Source: Sinotaia quadrata (lineage: Eukaryota; Mollusca; Gastropoda; Architaenioglossa; Viviparidae). Taken from it: 64,000 bases of DNA. A model generated the notes under the pieces. That model worked only from the letters and a program-made list of their open reading frames with translations, had not been told where the DNA came from and did not search any database. The stretch lies in contig CM054179.1 of NCBI GenBank assembly GCA_028829895.1, forward strand, positions 56,179,891 to 56,243,890, written 5' to 3'. Shown here piece by piece: positions 1-11,974 of this stretch. How positions within the stretch are numbered: position 1 is the stretch's first letter; the number at the start of each line of letters is the position of its first letter. The position numbers were made by a program, and so were the translations under genes.

Positions 1-150
1 TGTTAGAAATGTCCAATCTCTTTAGTAACAATCATGTTAGAAATGTCCACTCTCTTTAGTAACAATCATGTTAGAAATGTCCACGCAATTTAGTGGCAAT
101 TTGGATAGAAAGGTCCACGCTCTTTAGTGACACTCAGGTTAGAAAATTCA
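1..150. repeat. Minisatellite, 34-bp unit, about 4 copies, cut by window edge
   Basis: Units begin TGTTAGAAATGTCCA at 1, 35, 69 and (diverged) 103, with a partial fifth at 137. The period is 34 bp. Divergence rises toward the right end. The array probably continues to the left of the window. Confidence 0.9.
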
Positions 151-2085
151 TTGGCATTCATACAGACTTCAGTGACAACTTTCAAACAAGCTTGCTCGTG
201 TTTCTTGCACGGTTTCACTGCTTTCTTTCTGTCAGTTTGCACATTTCTCACAACAGTTAGCTAATGAGTGAATCTGTTGAAAAAAATAAAATAATTATTG
301 TAATATATTACGTCTTCGCTGAAAAGAATCTTATCCACCATCCGATAAAATTAATTTACAAACGAGATCTTTAATATTATTTCAGCATAATGTTACACGG
401 CAAGGGGTCTGTGCAATGATGGGTTTGGGGAGAGTGGTTGTGGGCTTTTGGTCCAAAAATATACCTGATCCTTTTGAAGTTAAGAACGCCTTCATTTACT
501 GGTCAGGCATTCTTTCATCCTCGCTTCCGCGACGACGTCCCTGTCGAGAAATGTACGTCACCGAACGTTTCCTGACGACGATAGCCCTCACCGGATGCAC
601 GATCTGTCTGCAGCCTTTCATTTTTGACAGCGACTTCAGAAATCGTTACGATAAGGATGTCTGGTTGCTAAGCACTCATAAGCAAAATAAGCTAGACACA
701 TACGTTAATCTTATTTTTTCCAAGTCGATGAACGTCTTTTCTCTATCATTTGGTTTTTTTTAAATGCAAATTTTCCTAGTCGCAATGCGGAGCATGGACA
801 AGATTGTAATTAAACAAATGTATGACATACATGGTCACTATAATAAATTGGTCTAAATGTTGTGGATGAAGTCGTCTGTCTGTGAAGCAGGTATCGTTAT
901 CATAACAAATATCTTAATTCACTGAAGTTCGCCAGTCGTTCAGAATTAGTCCATCAAACGCACGAGACACAAAATTAGCCAGCTGAAAAGTTGTAGTGAG
1001 TGTAACTTCCGGTGAAGAAGATAAAACAAACTGAGGAACAGGCTACTTTATATTTTTTTCTTAATTCGCTGCTTTTAGCCAGGTAGATCAGGACGAAGTT
1101 CGATGAGACTTTATAGCACTACCACTTGTAATCAACAAACGAAAACTTTAAAGTTGCTTAATGTGCTATTTTTGTAGATATAAATGGACTCGATTAGATA
1201 TTAGATTATTGTTTAAATTGAAGTGAGACACGTATTTCTTCAGAGCCCATTTCTGCATTTATAGTTTGGATTCCATTCTCCACTTTCTGGAAGGGGAGAC
1301 AATTCTCGTGTCTTTTTGTATTAAAGGGGTTTGCATTCGAATTTCACTTTCTCTACGGTAACTGGTATTAGCCTTGTCGTTTAGTTTTTCGTTCGCAACT
1401 TACAGTTCTGTGTTAATTAGTATACATTATAGTTTGAGAACTCACCAGAGAAAAAAAATAAAACTTTACAAAACGTGCGGCAATGTATCCCATCAGTAAT
1501 ATGACCACGACATAGACATAGGGTTACAATTTTTTCCCCGCCGACCACAAGCGTCCCATGTGTCTCATTTGTCCATTTCGTCCAGACAGAAAGATCTATA
1601 GAAGGCCTCTCTTGGCAATGCAAATGGGAGAAAGACGTGTTAAATAGTGGAATTGAATGCAGTCACTCGTGAAATGAGGCTGTAGTGATGGCATATTTCC
1701 TCCAAACGATAATCATCGTCAGAGATTGCTTGCACAGATGTTGATTTATAGGAAAGTTGGAGGGAGAGCGGGACGCGATAATGCACTGACCACGATTTCT
1801 GTTTGGTATTTAAAGAGGACTCATTCCTAGTGCTATCAAGCATTGGATTCAAGTAAATGGCGAACAACAGCTGAAATCAAAACAGTACGGTTGGAATAGC
1901 TCAAAATGGTAAGTATGGCAAACAATAACGCAGAAGGGGAGAGTTAATCTTCCTCCTGTAGGGGGTGGGGAGAAGGGATAAAAGTGTGCTTAAAAAAAAA
2001 GAAGAAATTAGTGCATCACACACTTACCAGAATCTTTGCCGATGCTTCCAGACCACACATCAAAATATGGTCTTAAACAGCTGGA
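151..2085. other. Mostly unique A+T-rich non-coding stretch
   Basis: No recognisable gene. A 115-codon plus-strand frame (416-763) begins MMGLGRVVVGF; it has no domain I recognise, no clear splice signals and no repeated structure. It may be a chance frame in a slightly GC-richer patch at 500-620. Two short minus-strand frames (1417-1623, 1640-1867) are equally unsupported. Confidence 0.5.
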
Positions 2086-2450
2086 GTGATGACCGCTGCG
2101 TTCAAGGCTGTTAAATATTGTGAATCCGACATCCTTGAGTGATGACCGCTTTGTTCAAGGCCGTTAAGTATTGTGAACCAGGCAGGCAGCCTTGGGTGAT
2201 GACACCTGTGTTCAAGGCTATTAAATATTGTGAATCAGGCAGCCTTGAGTAATGACCGTTATGTTCAAGTAAGTTAAATATTGTAAATCAGGCAGCCGTG
2301 TGTGGTGACAGCTGTGTTCAAGTCCGTTAAATATTGTAAATCAGGCAGCCTTGGTTGATGACACCTGTGTTCAAGACGTTAAATATTGTAAATCAGGCAG
2401 CCTTGGGTGATGACACCTGTGTTCAAAGCAGTTAACTATTTTCTTTAACA
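2086..2450. repeat. Minisatellite, about 53-bp unit, 7 copies
   Basis: Units carry GTGATGACC, then TTCAAGGC, GTTAAATATTGT and CAGGCAGCCTTG. They start at 2086, 2139, 2196, 2249, 2302, 2355 and 2407. The array is moderately diverged, and the third copy has a small duplication (GGCAGGCAGCC). Confidence 0.9.
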
Positions 2451-2730
2451 CTACTATTCCAAAGCACGCACTGTTCTTAATAAGCAAATGCAGTGTTCAC
2501 ATCTCACAGACCTCTATATGAACTACACTGCTCACAACCTCGTTGTGGAATGAGGTTACGGAGCCGCCATATCTGTGTCTTACTTCTGTCGGAACATGTC
2601 ACAGAACAGAAAACATGCACAAAACCTGAGTACACAGAGTCGAAGTGTTCCAAGAGGCAAAAAGAGACTCTTCGTAGAGCATTTACAGGTGACTCGTTTG
2701 TCATCAATTGTTACATAAAACACTATTCCT

Positions 2731-2905
2731 GTGATTGTTGTTGAAGGACAGTTATAGGCGTGTTACACGTCTTTAAGTTTAAGGCTGTTAGACAATGTCT
2801 GCATGCTTGTGATTGTTGTTGAAGAACAGTTATTGGTGTGTTACACGTCTTTAAGTTTAAGGCTGTTAGACAATGTCTGCATGCTTATAACGACAGTTTA
2901 GGGCG
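2731..2905. repeat. 78-bp tandem duplication, two copies plus a partial third
   Basis: GTGATTGTTGTTGAAG begins at 2731 and again at 2809, and the 78-bp units are almost identical. A shortened third copy lacking the 5' part follows (ACGACAGTTTAGGGCGTGTTACA). This looks like a young two-copy array. Confidence 0.9.
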
Positions 2906-3012
2906 TGTTACATCAGACTTTAGCAGCTACTGTCACAAATATATATGCGCACGTAGAATATATATATTTGAAACACCCTATATGTATTCGGTAGATTGTC
3001 TAACTGAAACCA

Positions 3013-3104
3013 CTTTTCAGAATATATATTACACTTTTTTGTCTTGTATATAAATTGTTTTCAGAATATATATTACACTTTTTTGTCTTGTATATAAATT
3101 GTTT
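3013..3104. repeat. About 45-bp tandem duplication, two copies
   Basis: TTTTCAGAATATATATTACAC and the following TTTTTTGTCTTGTATATAAATTG are repeated head to tail with almost no difference. Confidence 0.88.
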
Positions 3105-3159
3105 ATTCGAAACTGTGTACTGCATTACACGTACACGCACGCACTCGTTTATATTTCTT

Positions 3160-3268
3160 TGAAGTTGATATTGCCATATATGTTTTAAATAACTGTCGTA
3201 ATTGTAAAGTTTGATATTGCCATATATGTTTTAAATACTTTGAAAATAATTGTCATAATTGCAAAGTT
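3160..3268. repeat. About 46-57-bp tandem duplication, two copies
   Basis: GTTTGATATTGCCATATATG-TTTTAAATA occurs twice. Each copy is followed by a TGTC(A/G)TAATTG(T/C)AAAG end, and the second copy carries a short insertion. Confidence 0.8.
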
Positions 3269-3756
3269 TGGCTTTTATTTTGCAGAATTAAAAAAAAAAA
3301 ATTTTCAGAAGAAAATGGGGAACTTTTGGCAAAGAATATTTTATGAGCCACCTTTTAGTTCCAAGATAAAAAAACAACAAACATAAATGTGTCATGTATG
3401 AATAAAATCTGGTTGAATTCATTGGAACTGGTTTTTACATTTCTTTGTGTGAGTGAACAATTTGTATTTGTTTATTTTTTATGACTTACGTATAATATTA
3501 TGAATATAACGTGCTGTATTTATACCGATCTTTATACGCAACAGCATTTAGAGCATGCACAATTTTAAGCTTATAAAAAGGTTTTTTAATTTCTTTCAAA
3601 TAAATTATTTTATTTAGCTGACCGTTTCTGTCATCATGCGAAAAAACTACAGTGACGTATATAACTGTATGATCTAGTTCACTCAAATAGGACTTTCCAA
3701 TACGGCGGCCATGGCCATGGCTACACGCTCTCAAGTCTATGTGTATTAGGTGCACG

Positions 3757-3930
3757 TTAGTTCTTAAACTAGGTCTAGGTCACACTTACTATCAGTTCTC
3801 GTGTAGTCCTTTTAGGCGCATTTTAGTTCTTAAAATAGGTCAATGTCACACTTGCATAACAGTTCTTGTGTTTTAGACGCACTTTAGTTTTTATACTAGG
3901 TCAATGTCACACTTACATAACAATTATCGG
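3757..3930. repeat. Minisatellite, about 65-bp unit, 3 copies
   Basis: TTAGTTCTTAAA-type starts occur at 3757, 3822 and 3888. Each is followed by AGGTC(T/A)(A/T)GGTCACACTT and a CAGTTCTCGTG-like block. Confidence 0.85.
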
Positions 3931-3939
3931 CTAACTCGG

Positions 3940-4140
3940 TGCAACGTTGTCATATACGTTCAGGTGGAAACAACTCTGCACAAAGTTGTCGTCTTTTTAG
4001 GCGGAAATTAATCTGCACAAAGTTGTCATCGACATTCAGGAGGAAACAACTCTGCACAAAGATGTCATCTTTACAGACGGAAATAACTCTGCACCAAGTT
4101 GTCATCTATGTTCTGGCGGAAACAACTCTGGACCACATTT
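3940..4140. repeat. Minisatellite, about 38-39-bp unit, 5 copies
   Basis: Units share GGCGGAAACAACTCTGCACAAAG followed by TTGTCATC and a variable CGTTCAGG-like link. Units are moderately diverged. Confidence 0.88.
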
Positions 4141-4198
4141 CGTGGGAGGAAGTAGTAGTAATGGAAACTTGTTAATGAGTAAATATACATTCGCACGC

Positions 4199-4202
<4 letters not shown>

Positions 4203-4266
<64 letters not shown>

Positions 4267-4278
4267 ACACACACACAC
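4203..4278. repeat. (CA)n microsatellite
   Basis: About 38 CA units interrupted once by a T near 4262. The complementary GT reading gives a spurious Cys/Val peptide. Confidence 0.98.
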
Positions 4279-4334
4279 CAAAAAAGAACATAAAGAGCTA
4301 CACCCAAAGTCTTAGCAGATACGTTAATGGCTAA

Positions 4335-4585
4335 TGATACTAATGATAAATAAGTAATGAAAATGGATATGGTTAATGAAAATGTTAATGGCAGTGGCTA
4401 TTGAAAATGGTTCTGGTAGGGGCTATGAAACTATTATTGGAAGTGGCTATTGAAATGCTTCTGGTAGGAACTAATAAAAATATTATTAGCAATGATTATT
4501 GAAAATGCTTCTGGTAGGAACTAATACAAATATTAATAGCAATGACTATTGAAAATGCTTCTGGAAGTGGATAATGAAAATATAA
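4335..4585. repeat. Degenerate minisatellite, about 55-60-bp unit
   Basis: Recurring words are GCTATTGAAAATG, CTTCTGGTAGGAACTAAT and AAATATTA(T/A)TAGCAATGA. About four diverged copies can be followed. Confidence 0.75.
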
Positions 4586-5085
4586 TCCTACATCATTGTA
4601 CAAGGGCAAAGAACTTGTCACGAGCTGACGTCAGTGATCAATGAGATATAGTCACATACACACGCGCGCGCGCACGTACCTTTGCCATATGTTGAAGAAA
4701 CACAATCTGCATTGTGATGGAATTAACTGTTTGAAATTAAGTTTTTAATATACATTTAGAAATTTAAAAAAATACATCACTGCCATTATCTATTCTCTAT
4801 GTGTGTGTTCAAGGAAAGTATGATATATGTTTATTAACTTCTATTATTGATTTTGTTATCTTCTAATGAAAAGAACTTTGAGTTATAATGTTTATAACAA
4901 GTTTAATGTTCATTAAAATGTTTGTATTTAAAAATCAACATTTGCTGTGCTTAGAGATTAGATGTGGGTTTACAACAATGGGTATATTGTCAGATATAAA
5001 ACATTACGATTACGGTCAGATTAAAACAACTGGAAATGTTGTCATATTTGAAAAAAATATGAATATTGCTAAATTTAAAACATTA
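4586..5085. other. Unique A+T-rich spacer with short Z-DNA-prone CACGCG run
   Basis: A CACACGCGCGCGCGCACG run lies near 4658-4675. A TGACGTCA palindrome is at 4626-4633. Nothing coding is recognised. Confidence 0.5.
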
Positions 5086-5590
5086 TGTTGCTATCAGAAT
5101 TAATACATTGGAATGTTATCAGAATTAATACACTGGGATGTTATCAGAATTAATACACTGGGATGTTATCAGCTTTAAAATACTGTGAATGTTGTGAGAT
5201 TTAAAACATTTAGAATACTGTCATTTTAAAAAAATTAGAGACACTATCAGATTTAAAACACTGGGGATGTTGTCAGATTCAAAACAATGAGAATATTGTA
5301 AGAATTATTACACTGGATAGTGGCAGATAGTTAAACATTGAAAAATTATCAGATTTTAAAGCATTGGGATATTGTCAGATTTTAAAACATTGGGACATTG
5401 TCAGATTTTAAAACATTGGGATATTGTCAGATTTTAAAACATTGGGACATTGTCAGATTTTAAAACATTGGGATATTGTCAGATTTTAAAGCAATGGGAT
5501 ATTGTCAGATTTTAAATCATTGGGATATTGTCAGATTTTAAAACATTGAGATATTTTCATATTTTAAAACATTGGGAATATTACCCGACT
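5086..5590. repeat. Minisatellite, 25-26-bp unit, about 18 diverged copies
   Basis: The left part carries units ending ATCAGAATTAATACA(T/C)TGGGATGTT. The right part carries 26-bp units of the form GATATTGTCAGATTTTAAAACATTGG. Between 5365 and 5480 GATATTG and GACATTG units alternate, making a 52-bp dimer. Confidence 0.9.
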
Positions 5591-5696
5591 GAAAACGAAG
5601 ATATTATTAAGTCTTAAAATGTTGATATTGCCTGATTGAAAACTTAGATATTATTACAAGTCTTCAAATGTTGCGAGATTGAAAAAGTAGATTTTC

Positions 5697-5698
5697 AG

Positions 5699-5763
<65 letters not shown>

Positions 5764-5790
5764 AAATCCATTAATCTATCTATCTATCGT
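5697..5790. repeat. (TCTA)n microsatellite
   Basis: Sixteen or so TCTA units, a short interruption (AAATCCATTAA), then four more units. Confidence 0.97.
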
Positions 5791-6032
5791 GTATGTATGC
5801 AATACAATCTGAAGTACATACGCATAACATAATTTTTAGAATAAAAAAATATAATGTTTCGTTTCACAAGATTTTCTAAAATATGTGTGGGGTGTTTTGC
5901 GACAAGAGATAACTAAGTTAACAACTTAAATACTTGGGAATAAGAACTACATTTTTATGAACAATACTTATTAGTTTTATTGTATTTTTTTTAAAAGGCA
6001 TTTTCACGGTGATATATATGTTTCCAAACTGT

Positions 6033-6172
6033 TTGCACCTTTTTACACTCGCTCAGTGTATTCCATCTAATAATACTTTAGCTTATGCACCTTTTTACAC
6101 TCGCTCAGTGTATTCCATCTAATAATACTTTAGCTTATGCACCTTTTTACACTCGCTCAGTGTATTCCATCT
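6033..6172. repeat. Minisatellite, 52-bp unit, 2.7 copies
   Basis: TGCACCTTTTTACACTCGC starts at 6034, 6086 and 6138, giving an exact 52-bp period with near-identical units. Confidence 0.93.
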
Positions 6173-6385
6173 CAGTGACAGGAAAACGGCCATATATTGA
6201 ATAGCATCTAAATGAAAGGAAAAGCCATATTGAGCACCATCTCAATGACAGGAAAGCGACCGTATTGATACATTCTCAATGACAGGAAAGTGACCGTATT
6301 GATACATTCTCAATGACAGAAAAGCGACCATATTGATACATTCTCAATACCAGGAAAGCGACCATATTGATACCATCTCGGCCAG
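6173..6385. repeat. Minisatellite, about 34-bp unit, 6 copies
   Basis: Units carry TCTCAATGACAGGAAAGCGACC followed by (G/A)TATTGATACAT. The array directly abuts the 52-bp array, so two unrelated arrays lie back to back. Confidence 0.92.
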
Positions 6386-6389
6386 ACAT

Positions 6390-7205
6390 TTAAGAGGTCT
6401 TAATGAGTACTATGTATCAAAGACCATCTCTAGTTTCATTTATTTTTCTCCGTTCTCTCTCCTCAATTTACCTTTCTTGCAGTCTCTCTCTTGATGTCTA
6501 CCTTTTCTCTTGTCATATCTTGTTTTCATTTTCTTTTTCCCATAATATTCTGCCTTTCTTTACCCCTTTATGTTTGTCTCTATTTGATTCCTTCTCTCAT
6601 TTTTTTTTCTCTGTCTTGAATTAACATCTCTTTCTTTAAAAAATATTAAAAAATAAACAAACAAAACATATTTGAACATAACTATCGCATTTGTGTGCAA
6701 GAATGCGTTACTTGTTAGAGTGACTAACATTAGTTAAAGTAATCAATCATTTACCGTTACTTAAAGTAATCAATCACTCTTTCTCGCGTTTTCCACTTCA
6801 AAACATTTGCCTTGTCCTTAATTCCTTTCTCGCACCGCCACCAACTGCCAAGTCCCACCAAGGCATAACTCGACTACTGCAGACAGATTAGTCCTCTACT
6901 CTTGTCTCGTTGAGAAGCGGGCTCTGAAATTAATGCGCATGAAGCTTTCGTCTTCTGTCAACACTAAGCCCATCTTCCCCGTAGATCGCAGCAGAAAGTA
7001 GAGTTGTCTGCCCTGTGTTTCAGCACCACACTTGTCATTCTGTGTCGAGTTAGTCGGCACTGAGTTCACTGCTCTGTGCTTTTGGATATAGTGCTGCAAG
7101 GTACACTACCGTTTATTTTAAAAAAATATTTTGATTGAGATAAGTTAACATTAATATAAACAAGTAATGTTTCACGAAAATAAAGAGATCACTCTTTCAA
7201 CTGCG
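6390..7205. other. Unique stretch, pyrimidine-rich then GC-richer
   Basis: 6420-6620 is T/C-rich on the plus strand. 6830-7100 is noticeably richer in G+C and CpG than its surroundings. A 67-codon minus-strand frame (6896-7099) lies in it but has no recognisable domain. Confidence 0.4.
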
Positions 7206-7207
7206 CG

Positions 7208-7735
7208 CACAAAGAATGTTCTGATTACTTGACCTATGTAAGAACAACAAAATGTTCTAATTACTTGACCTATGTATGAACAAAAATGTTCTAATTAGTT
7301 GACCTATGTATGAATAACAAACTGTTCTAATTAAGTGACCTATATATGAACAAAAATGTTCTAATTAAATGACATATGTATGGACATCAAAATGTTCTAA
7401 TTACTTGGCCTATGTAAGAACAACAAAATGTTCTAATTACTTGACCTATGTAAGAACAACAAAATGTTCTAATTATTTGACCTATGTATGAACAACAAAA
7501 TGTTCTAATTACTTGACCTATGTAAGAACAACAAAATGTTCTAATTACTTGACCTATGTATGAACAACAAAATGTTCTAATTACTTGACCTGTGTATGAA
7601 CAACAAAATGTTCTAATTACTTGACCTATGTAAGAACAACAAAATGTTCTAATTACTTGACCTATGTAAGAACAACAAAATGTTCTAATTACTTGACCTA
7701 TGTAAGAACAACAAAATGTTCTAACTAATTGTGTG
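7208..7735. repeat. Minisatellite, 36-bp unit, about 15 copies
   Basis: Units read TGTTCTAATTACTTGACC, then TATGTAAGAACAACAAAA. The period is 33-36 bp on the left and settles to 36 bp on the right. Because 36 is a multiple of three, the minus strand yields a false 12-residue repeat peptide (core TFCCSYIGQVIR). Confidence 0.96.
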
Positions 7736-8137
7736 CAACGTAAAAGAAAAATACCCATTCACTGTGCAAATACTTCTTTTCATTTTTAAATTAATGTACA
7801 TTGCTTTTCAACTTTTCTTTTCTCTCACACATTTCCTCATGCAACATATTTCAATTTGAAACTATGTTTCCAAATTTATTAATTTGAGGCACGTCTGCTC
7901 GCCTCTACTCGATTATCGTCTTTGTATTATGTAGCTAAACAGTGCGTGATTGTCCTTCTTTATATAAGCTGACATTCTCAAATGTTTCTATTACTGATTA
8001 GAAACAAATGTCATCTGGTGTTAGACGGTTCTTGCACAAGTACTGTATACTGATTGTGTTGGCGAATGTTAGAAAACATCATGCATGCAAGCTTGTGCTA
8101 TTTAATTATAATATGTCAGTCATTGTTATATAAGAAT

Positions 8138-8240
8138 ACGAGCTTGTGCAAATCTGCTCTTCACGTGACGTCATGATGTTATTGATGTTATGTATGATTC
8201 TGAGAGCTTGCGTAGGTCTGATTTTTACGTGACGTCACAA
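8138..8240. repeat. About 64-bp tandem duplication with E-box/CRE words
   Basis: GAGCTTGTGCAAATCTG and GAGCTTGCGTAGGTCTG each lead into an ACGTGACGTCA block (8163-8173 and 8227-8237). The duplication is diverged outside that conserved core. Confidence 0.7.
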
Positions 8241-8254
8241 TAACTCTGCAAATT

Positions 8255-8500
8255 GGAAACTTGCAGCAAATGTCGAAATGGAAGGAAGAAGACTGGATTT
8301 AAATTGTGTTGCAGCAAATGTCTAAATAGAAGGAAGAAGACTGGATTTAAATTGTGTTGTAGCAAATGTCTAAATGGAAGGAAGAAGACTGTGGATTTAC
8401 ATTGTGTTGCAGCAAATGTCTAAATGGAAGGAAGAAGACTGGATTTAAATTGTGTTGCAGCAAATATCAGTATTGAAGGAAGAAGACAATGGATTAAAAT
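8255..8500. repeat. Minisatellite, 48-bp unit, about 5 copies
   Basis: Units contain GGAAGGAAGAAGACTGGATT, then TAAATTGTGTTGCAGCAAATGT. The last copy grades into unique sequence. Confidence 0.92.
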
Positions 8501-8724
8501 TTTGTTGCAGCAATTTGCTATGGTGAAGTTTTGGATGTTGGAAGACTTCCTACATAAAATGCCAAAACATTTTACTCCATACTGCATTAGTTACTATTTC
8601 ACTCACTGCAGATGAAGTTGTCAATATTTTTTTTGGAAGACATCAAAAGCTACACTACAGTTGCTCTAGCATCTTCCCAACAAATATGCATTTCTATTCA
8701 GTAATACTTGTCTGTAGAGAGAAC

Positions 8725-8812
8725 ATGCTATCATATCAGCATTACAAATCACTGATATTTGATGTGGAGAGAACACACTCATAGTAATATCAGCATTACA
8801 AATCAATGAGTG
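8725..8812. repeat. Imperfect tandem duplication, about 48 bp
   Basis: ATATCAGCATTACAAATCA and GAGAGAACA(T/C)(G/A)CT are repeated twice with a few differences. Confidence 0.7.
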
Positions 8813-8859
8813 AGCAGACTTCAGAGAAGTGATTTCTAAACACCTGAACACACTTGCGA

Positions 8860-9755
8860 GCAAGAGGTCCCTGGCTACAACACACTAGAGAGCAACATTT
8901 GTTATAATATTATTTACATTGCTTATAGATATTATTAGTATTCACTGTAAATATTTTATGTCTTTTGTTTTTACTTTTCTTTCAGCCACACACTCAGCCT
9001 ACCCTGTCTAGGTGACTGAATATGCCTGGGTACTAGCAACATATATGCTAATTAATCTGTCTGGCGTGCAACCAATCACATCAATTTGTAAATGCATTCT
9101 TCGCTGAGTGAACTTCAGAGAGTAAGAGATTGAGTGTTTCACGAGGCCAACATCTATAGTCGCATCCCAACCCACCTGTCACATGCAGGCAATACAGAAG
9201 TTGTGTTTAGGGGAAAGCACCTGCGGAGATAATTACTCTTCATTAAATTCAATAGCTTTTCATGTTTTCTGCTTGTTTGTTTGCTTGCCTTTTATGTTAC
9301 AGTAATATTTGGTGATGCGTTTGTTATGTTTTAATTATGTACGCTGGGTATCACGATTTAATCAGTCTTATCTTCAACAATAAAAAAGAAAATTAGAAAG
9401 GGAAACAACTGGAAAACAATAAATATTATAACAAAGGAGAAAAAATAATCTTCAGTTATCTTGGAACCAGGCATCTGAAACAGAATCCTCTCTCATCAAA
9501 AGTTTATTGTATTCCCAAGAGAAATATTGCTCTAGATGTCGGTGGAACAAATACACAGCCTACAAAAAAATATGTTTTATAACGGAAACTGTCTATGCAC
9601 CAATTGAAACAGAGTTTTATTAATACATCAAAATAGAAACAGTGTTTTTCCTCCTTTACTAAATGAAATGAACAGAAATCACAGTGTTCAGTAATAGTAA
9701 TAGAACAAAAACAGAGTATTTGGTCATATTTAATAAAATAATTAAAAAATATCAC
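8860..9755. other. Unique non-coding stretch
   Basis: A+T-rich, no recognised gene, tRNA or repeat. An 83-codon minus-strand frame (9504-9755) is Phe/Tyr/Cys-rich, as expected of chance frames in A+T-rich DNA. Confidence 0.45.
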
Positions 9756-9759
9756 ATTA

Positions 9760-10180
9760 TTCGGTAGTAGTTAGTAACAATAAAAAACCCTCAGTATTCG
9801 GTAACAGTTAATAACAAGGAAACCTCACATTATTCGGTAATAGTGAGTAACAAAAACTCAGTGTTCGGTAATAGTAAAATAAAGTATCACAGTATTCGGT
9901 AATAGTAACTCAACAAACCTCACGGTATTCGGTAATAGTAACTAAACAAACCTCACGGTATTCGGTAATAGTAACTAAACAAAACTCACAGTATTCGGTA
10001 ATAGTTAATGACAAAGAAACCTCACAGTATTCGGTAATAATAACTAAACAAACCTCACAGTATTCGGTAATAGTAACTAAAATCCTCACAGTGTTCGGTA
10101 ATAGTTAGTAACAAAAACCTCACAGTATTCAGTAATACTAAAACAATAAATCTCATAGTATTCAGTGATAGTTAATAATG
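9760..10180. repeat. Minisatellite, about 33-bp unit, about 12 copies
   Basis: The core CACAGTATTCGGTAATAGT is followed by variable (T)AACTAAACAAACCT links. Central copies (9880-10080) are most alike and edge copies are more diverged. Confidence 0.93.
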
Positions 10181-10199
10181 AAGAATTCCATCATATCCT

Positions 10200-11290
10200 A
10201 GTTTCTTTAGCTAATATTAATCATGTTCATGGTGGAATAATACATAAACCCTACGACGATATAAGATACTATTAAACAAATAAAATAAAATGCATTTTAT
10301 TGCTTGTAAAAAAATTATTATAACCACTGGTGATGTAATATACTACACATTTAACACAGGTCGCCAGTTGTCACATTTCCTGTGGAGTATTATGTTTTAC
10401 TAATGCAACATTCATGCAATTTCACAAAAAAATGGTCCACCTTTGACTTTTGGAGTCAAATACTCTAATACGTTACCGATAGTGATGAGTTGTTCATTGT
10501 AATGAAGAATTAGCGTAGTTATTCAGCGTGGAATAACACATATCTACGTAACACGTTTATATTATAGATCTAACAGTCATAAGTCAACTTCTTAATGGAG
10601 TGATAAATAGGAACAATCATTACAATGGGAGTGTTCTCAATCTAATATTTTACTAGATATGCCAACAAGCTGTGATCAATAATGATGGGAGTGTTTTTAG
10701 TCAAGCTGACCCATCATGCACATTAGTTAGATATGACAATAGTCTGCGGTCAGTGTCAGAGAGGTCTCGGCAAATTATGCTCTGATTTAATTAATGTTCT
10801 TATCAATTTCAGTGTTCTTTTTTTTTCCATAACAAGTATCATACCGTGAAACCAGTCTAGCAAATGACGATGCAATAACCACCATTTGCTATGGGCAGTC
10901 AAAAGGGAGAGTGAAGGGGAGAATAGCGAAGAAGTAATTGTTGACCAGATGCTCAATACTCTATATATATGGAGGTATGTTTCCTGTCAATGATGTAGGC
11001 TGAAACTTAGAAACATGGGCATACAAAGGTGTCTATAAGTAGAACTGAATGTACACTAGAAAGTTATGCATATACACAGTGTCCATACCCAAGGGTAGAC
11101 AATGATTGGGTGAATGAATCGAACTTAGCCCATAGTTACAACAGAGACTTAACTATATCGAATTATCAAAAACTATTATATGTATATTGTATTAAGAATT
11201 CTTGTAGGTATCTTCATGTATTCTTTTATTGACTTTTGTATGTAAACTAATGCCCATTCCTTTCAGAAATGTTCAGTGGCAATAGAAAAT
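10200..11290. other. Unique A+T-rich stretch with one weak duplication
   Basis: GGGAGTGTT(C/T)T(C/T)A(A/G)TC-type words near 10626 and 10686 suggest an old two-copy duplication. No gene is recognised. Confidence 0.4.
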
Positions 11291-11294
11291 ATGC

Positions 11295-11528
11295 GATGTT
11301 AACCTTAAACATGTGTTGTACATTCACCATAGTTATTTGAATCTATTATAGTGTGTACATTGGATTTAGAGAGATGTTAACCTTAAACATGTGTTGTACA
11401 TTCACCATAGTTATTTGAATCCATTATAGTGTGTACATTGGATTTAGAGAGATGTTAACCTTAAACATGTGTTGTACATTCACCATAGTTATTTGAATCC
11501 ATTATAGTGTGTACATTGGATTTAGAGA
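11295..11528. repeat. Minisatellite, 78-bp unit, 3 copies
   Basis: GATGTTAACCTTAAACATG begins at 11295, 11373 and 11451. Units are nearly identical (one CTATT/CCATT difference), which suggests recent amplification. Confidence 0.95.
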
Positions 11529-11974
11529 GATGCTCATTCCGTCTACATTAATGTAAAACCTTTCATAATTATTGTAACCAATATGAGTATGGACTAGGAC
11601 ATTTTATCCCATTTGTAAATCTTGTTCATTTGTAAATTAATGATCGAGTTTGAATTGTAAGTGACCCCTGTTTCTGTCTGCCGCAATAGGACCTGATAGG
11701 TATTGCTTATAAAACCTTGCTGATAGAACCGTACCCTATTGCAGTGAGATCTTCAGCCTCCTTTTTTGAGGTCTATTATCCAAGGAGTTACTACAAGGTG
11801 ATTTCCACGTGTCCTGAAGCAAACGCTAAGCACTGGATCATGGACTGATTGAGTGTAACTTTGCCAAGTATATTCGTCTATGGTGGGAACAAACAGCCAA
11901 GTGTCATAACACTGCCAATTGACTCTATACCAGTGGCTTTCAATTTAGTAGAACAGTCTATCACAGATGAAATA

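Noticed and set aside
416..763. 115-codon plus-strand frame as a gene
   Set aside because: No recognisable domain, splice sites or repeat of it elsewhere; within chance expectation for this many bases.
3705..3722. GGCCATGGCCATGGC palindrome as a translation start on the minus strand
   Set aside because: Kozak-like words arise from the palindrome; the frame that follows is short and has no recognisable domain.
7387..7758. 123-codon minus-strand frame with a 12-residue repeat
   Set aside because: It is the 36-bp minisatellite read in frame; copies differ by substitutions and indels without regard to codons.
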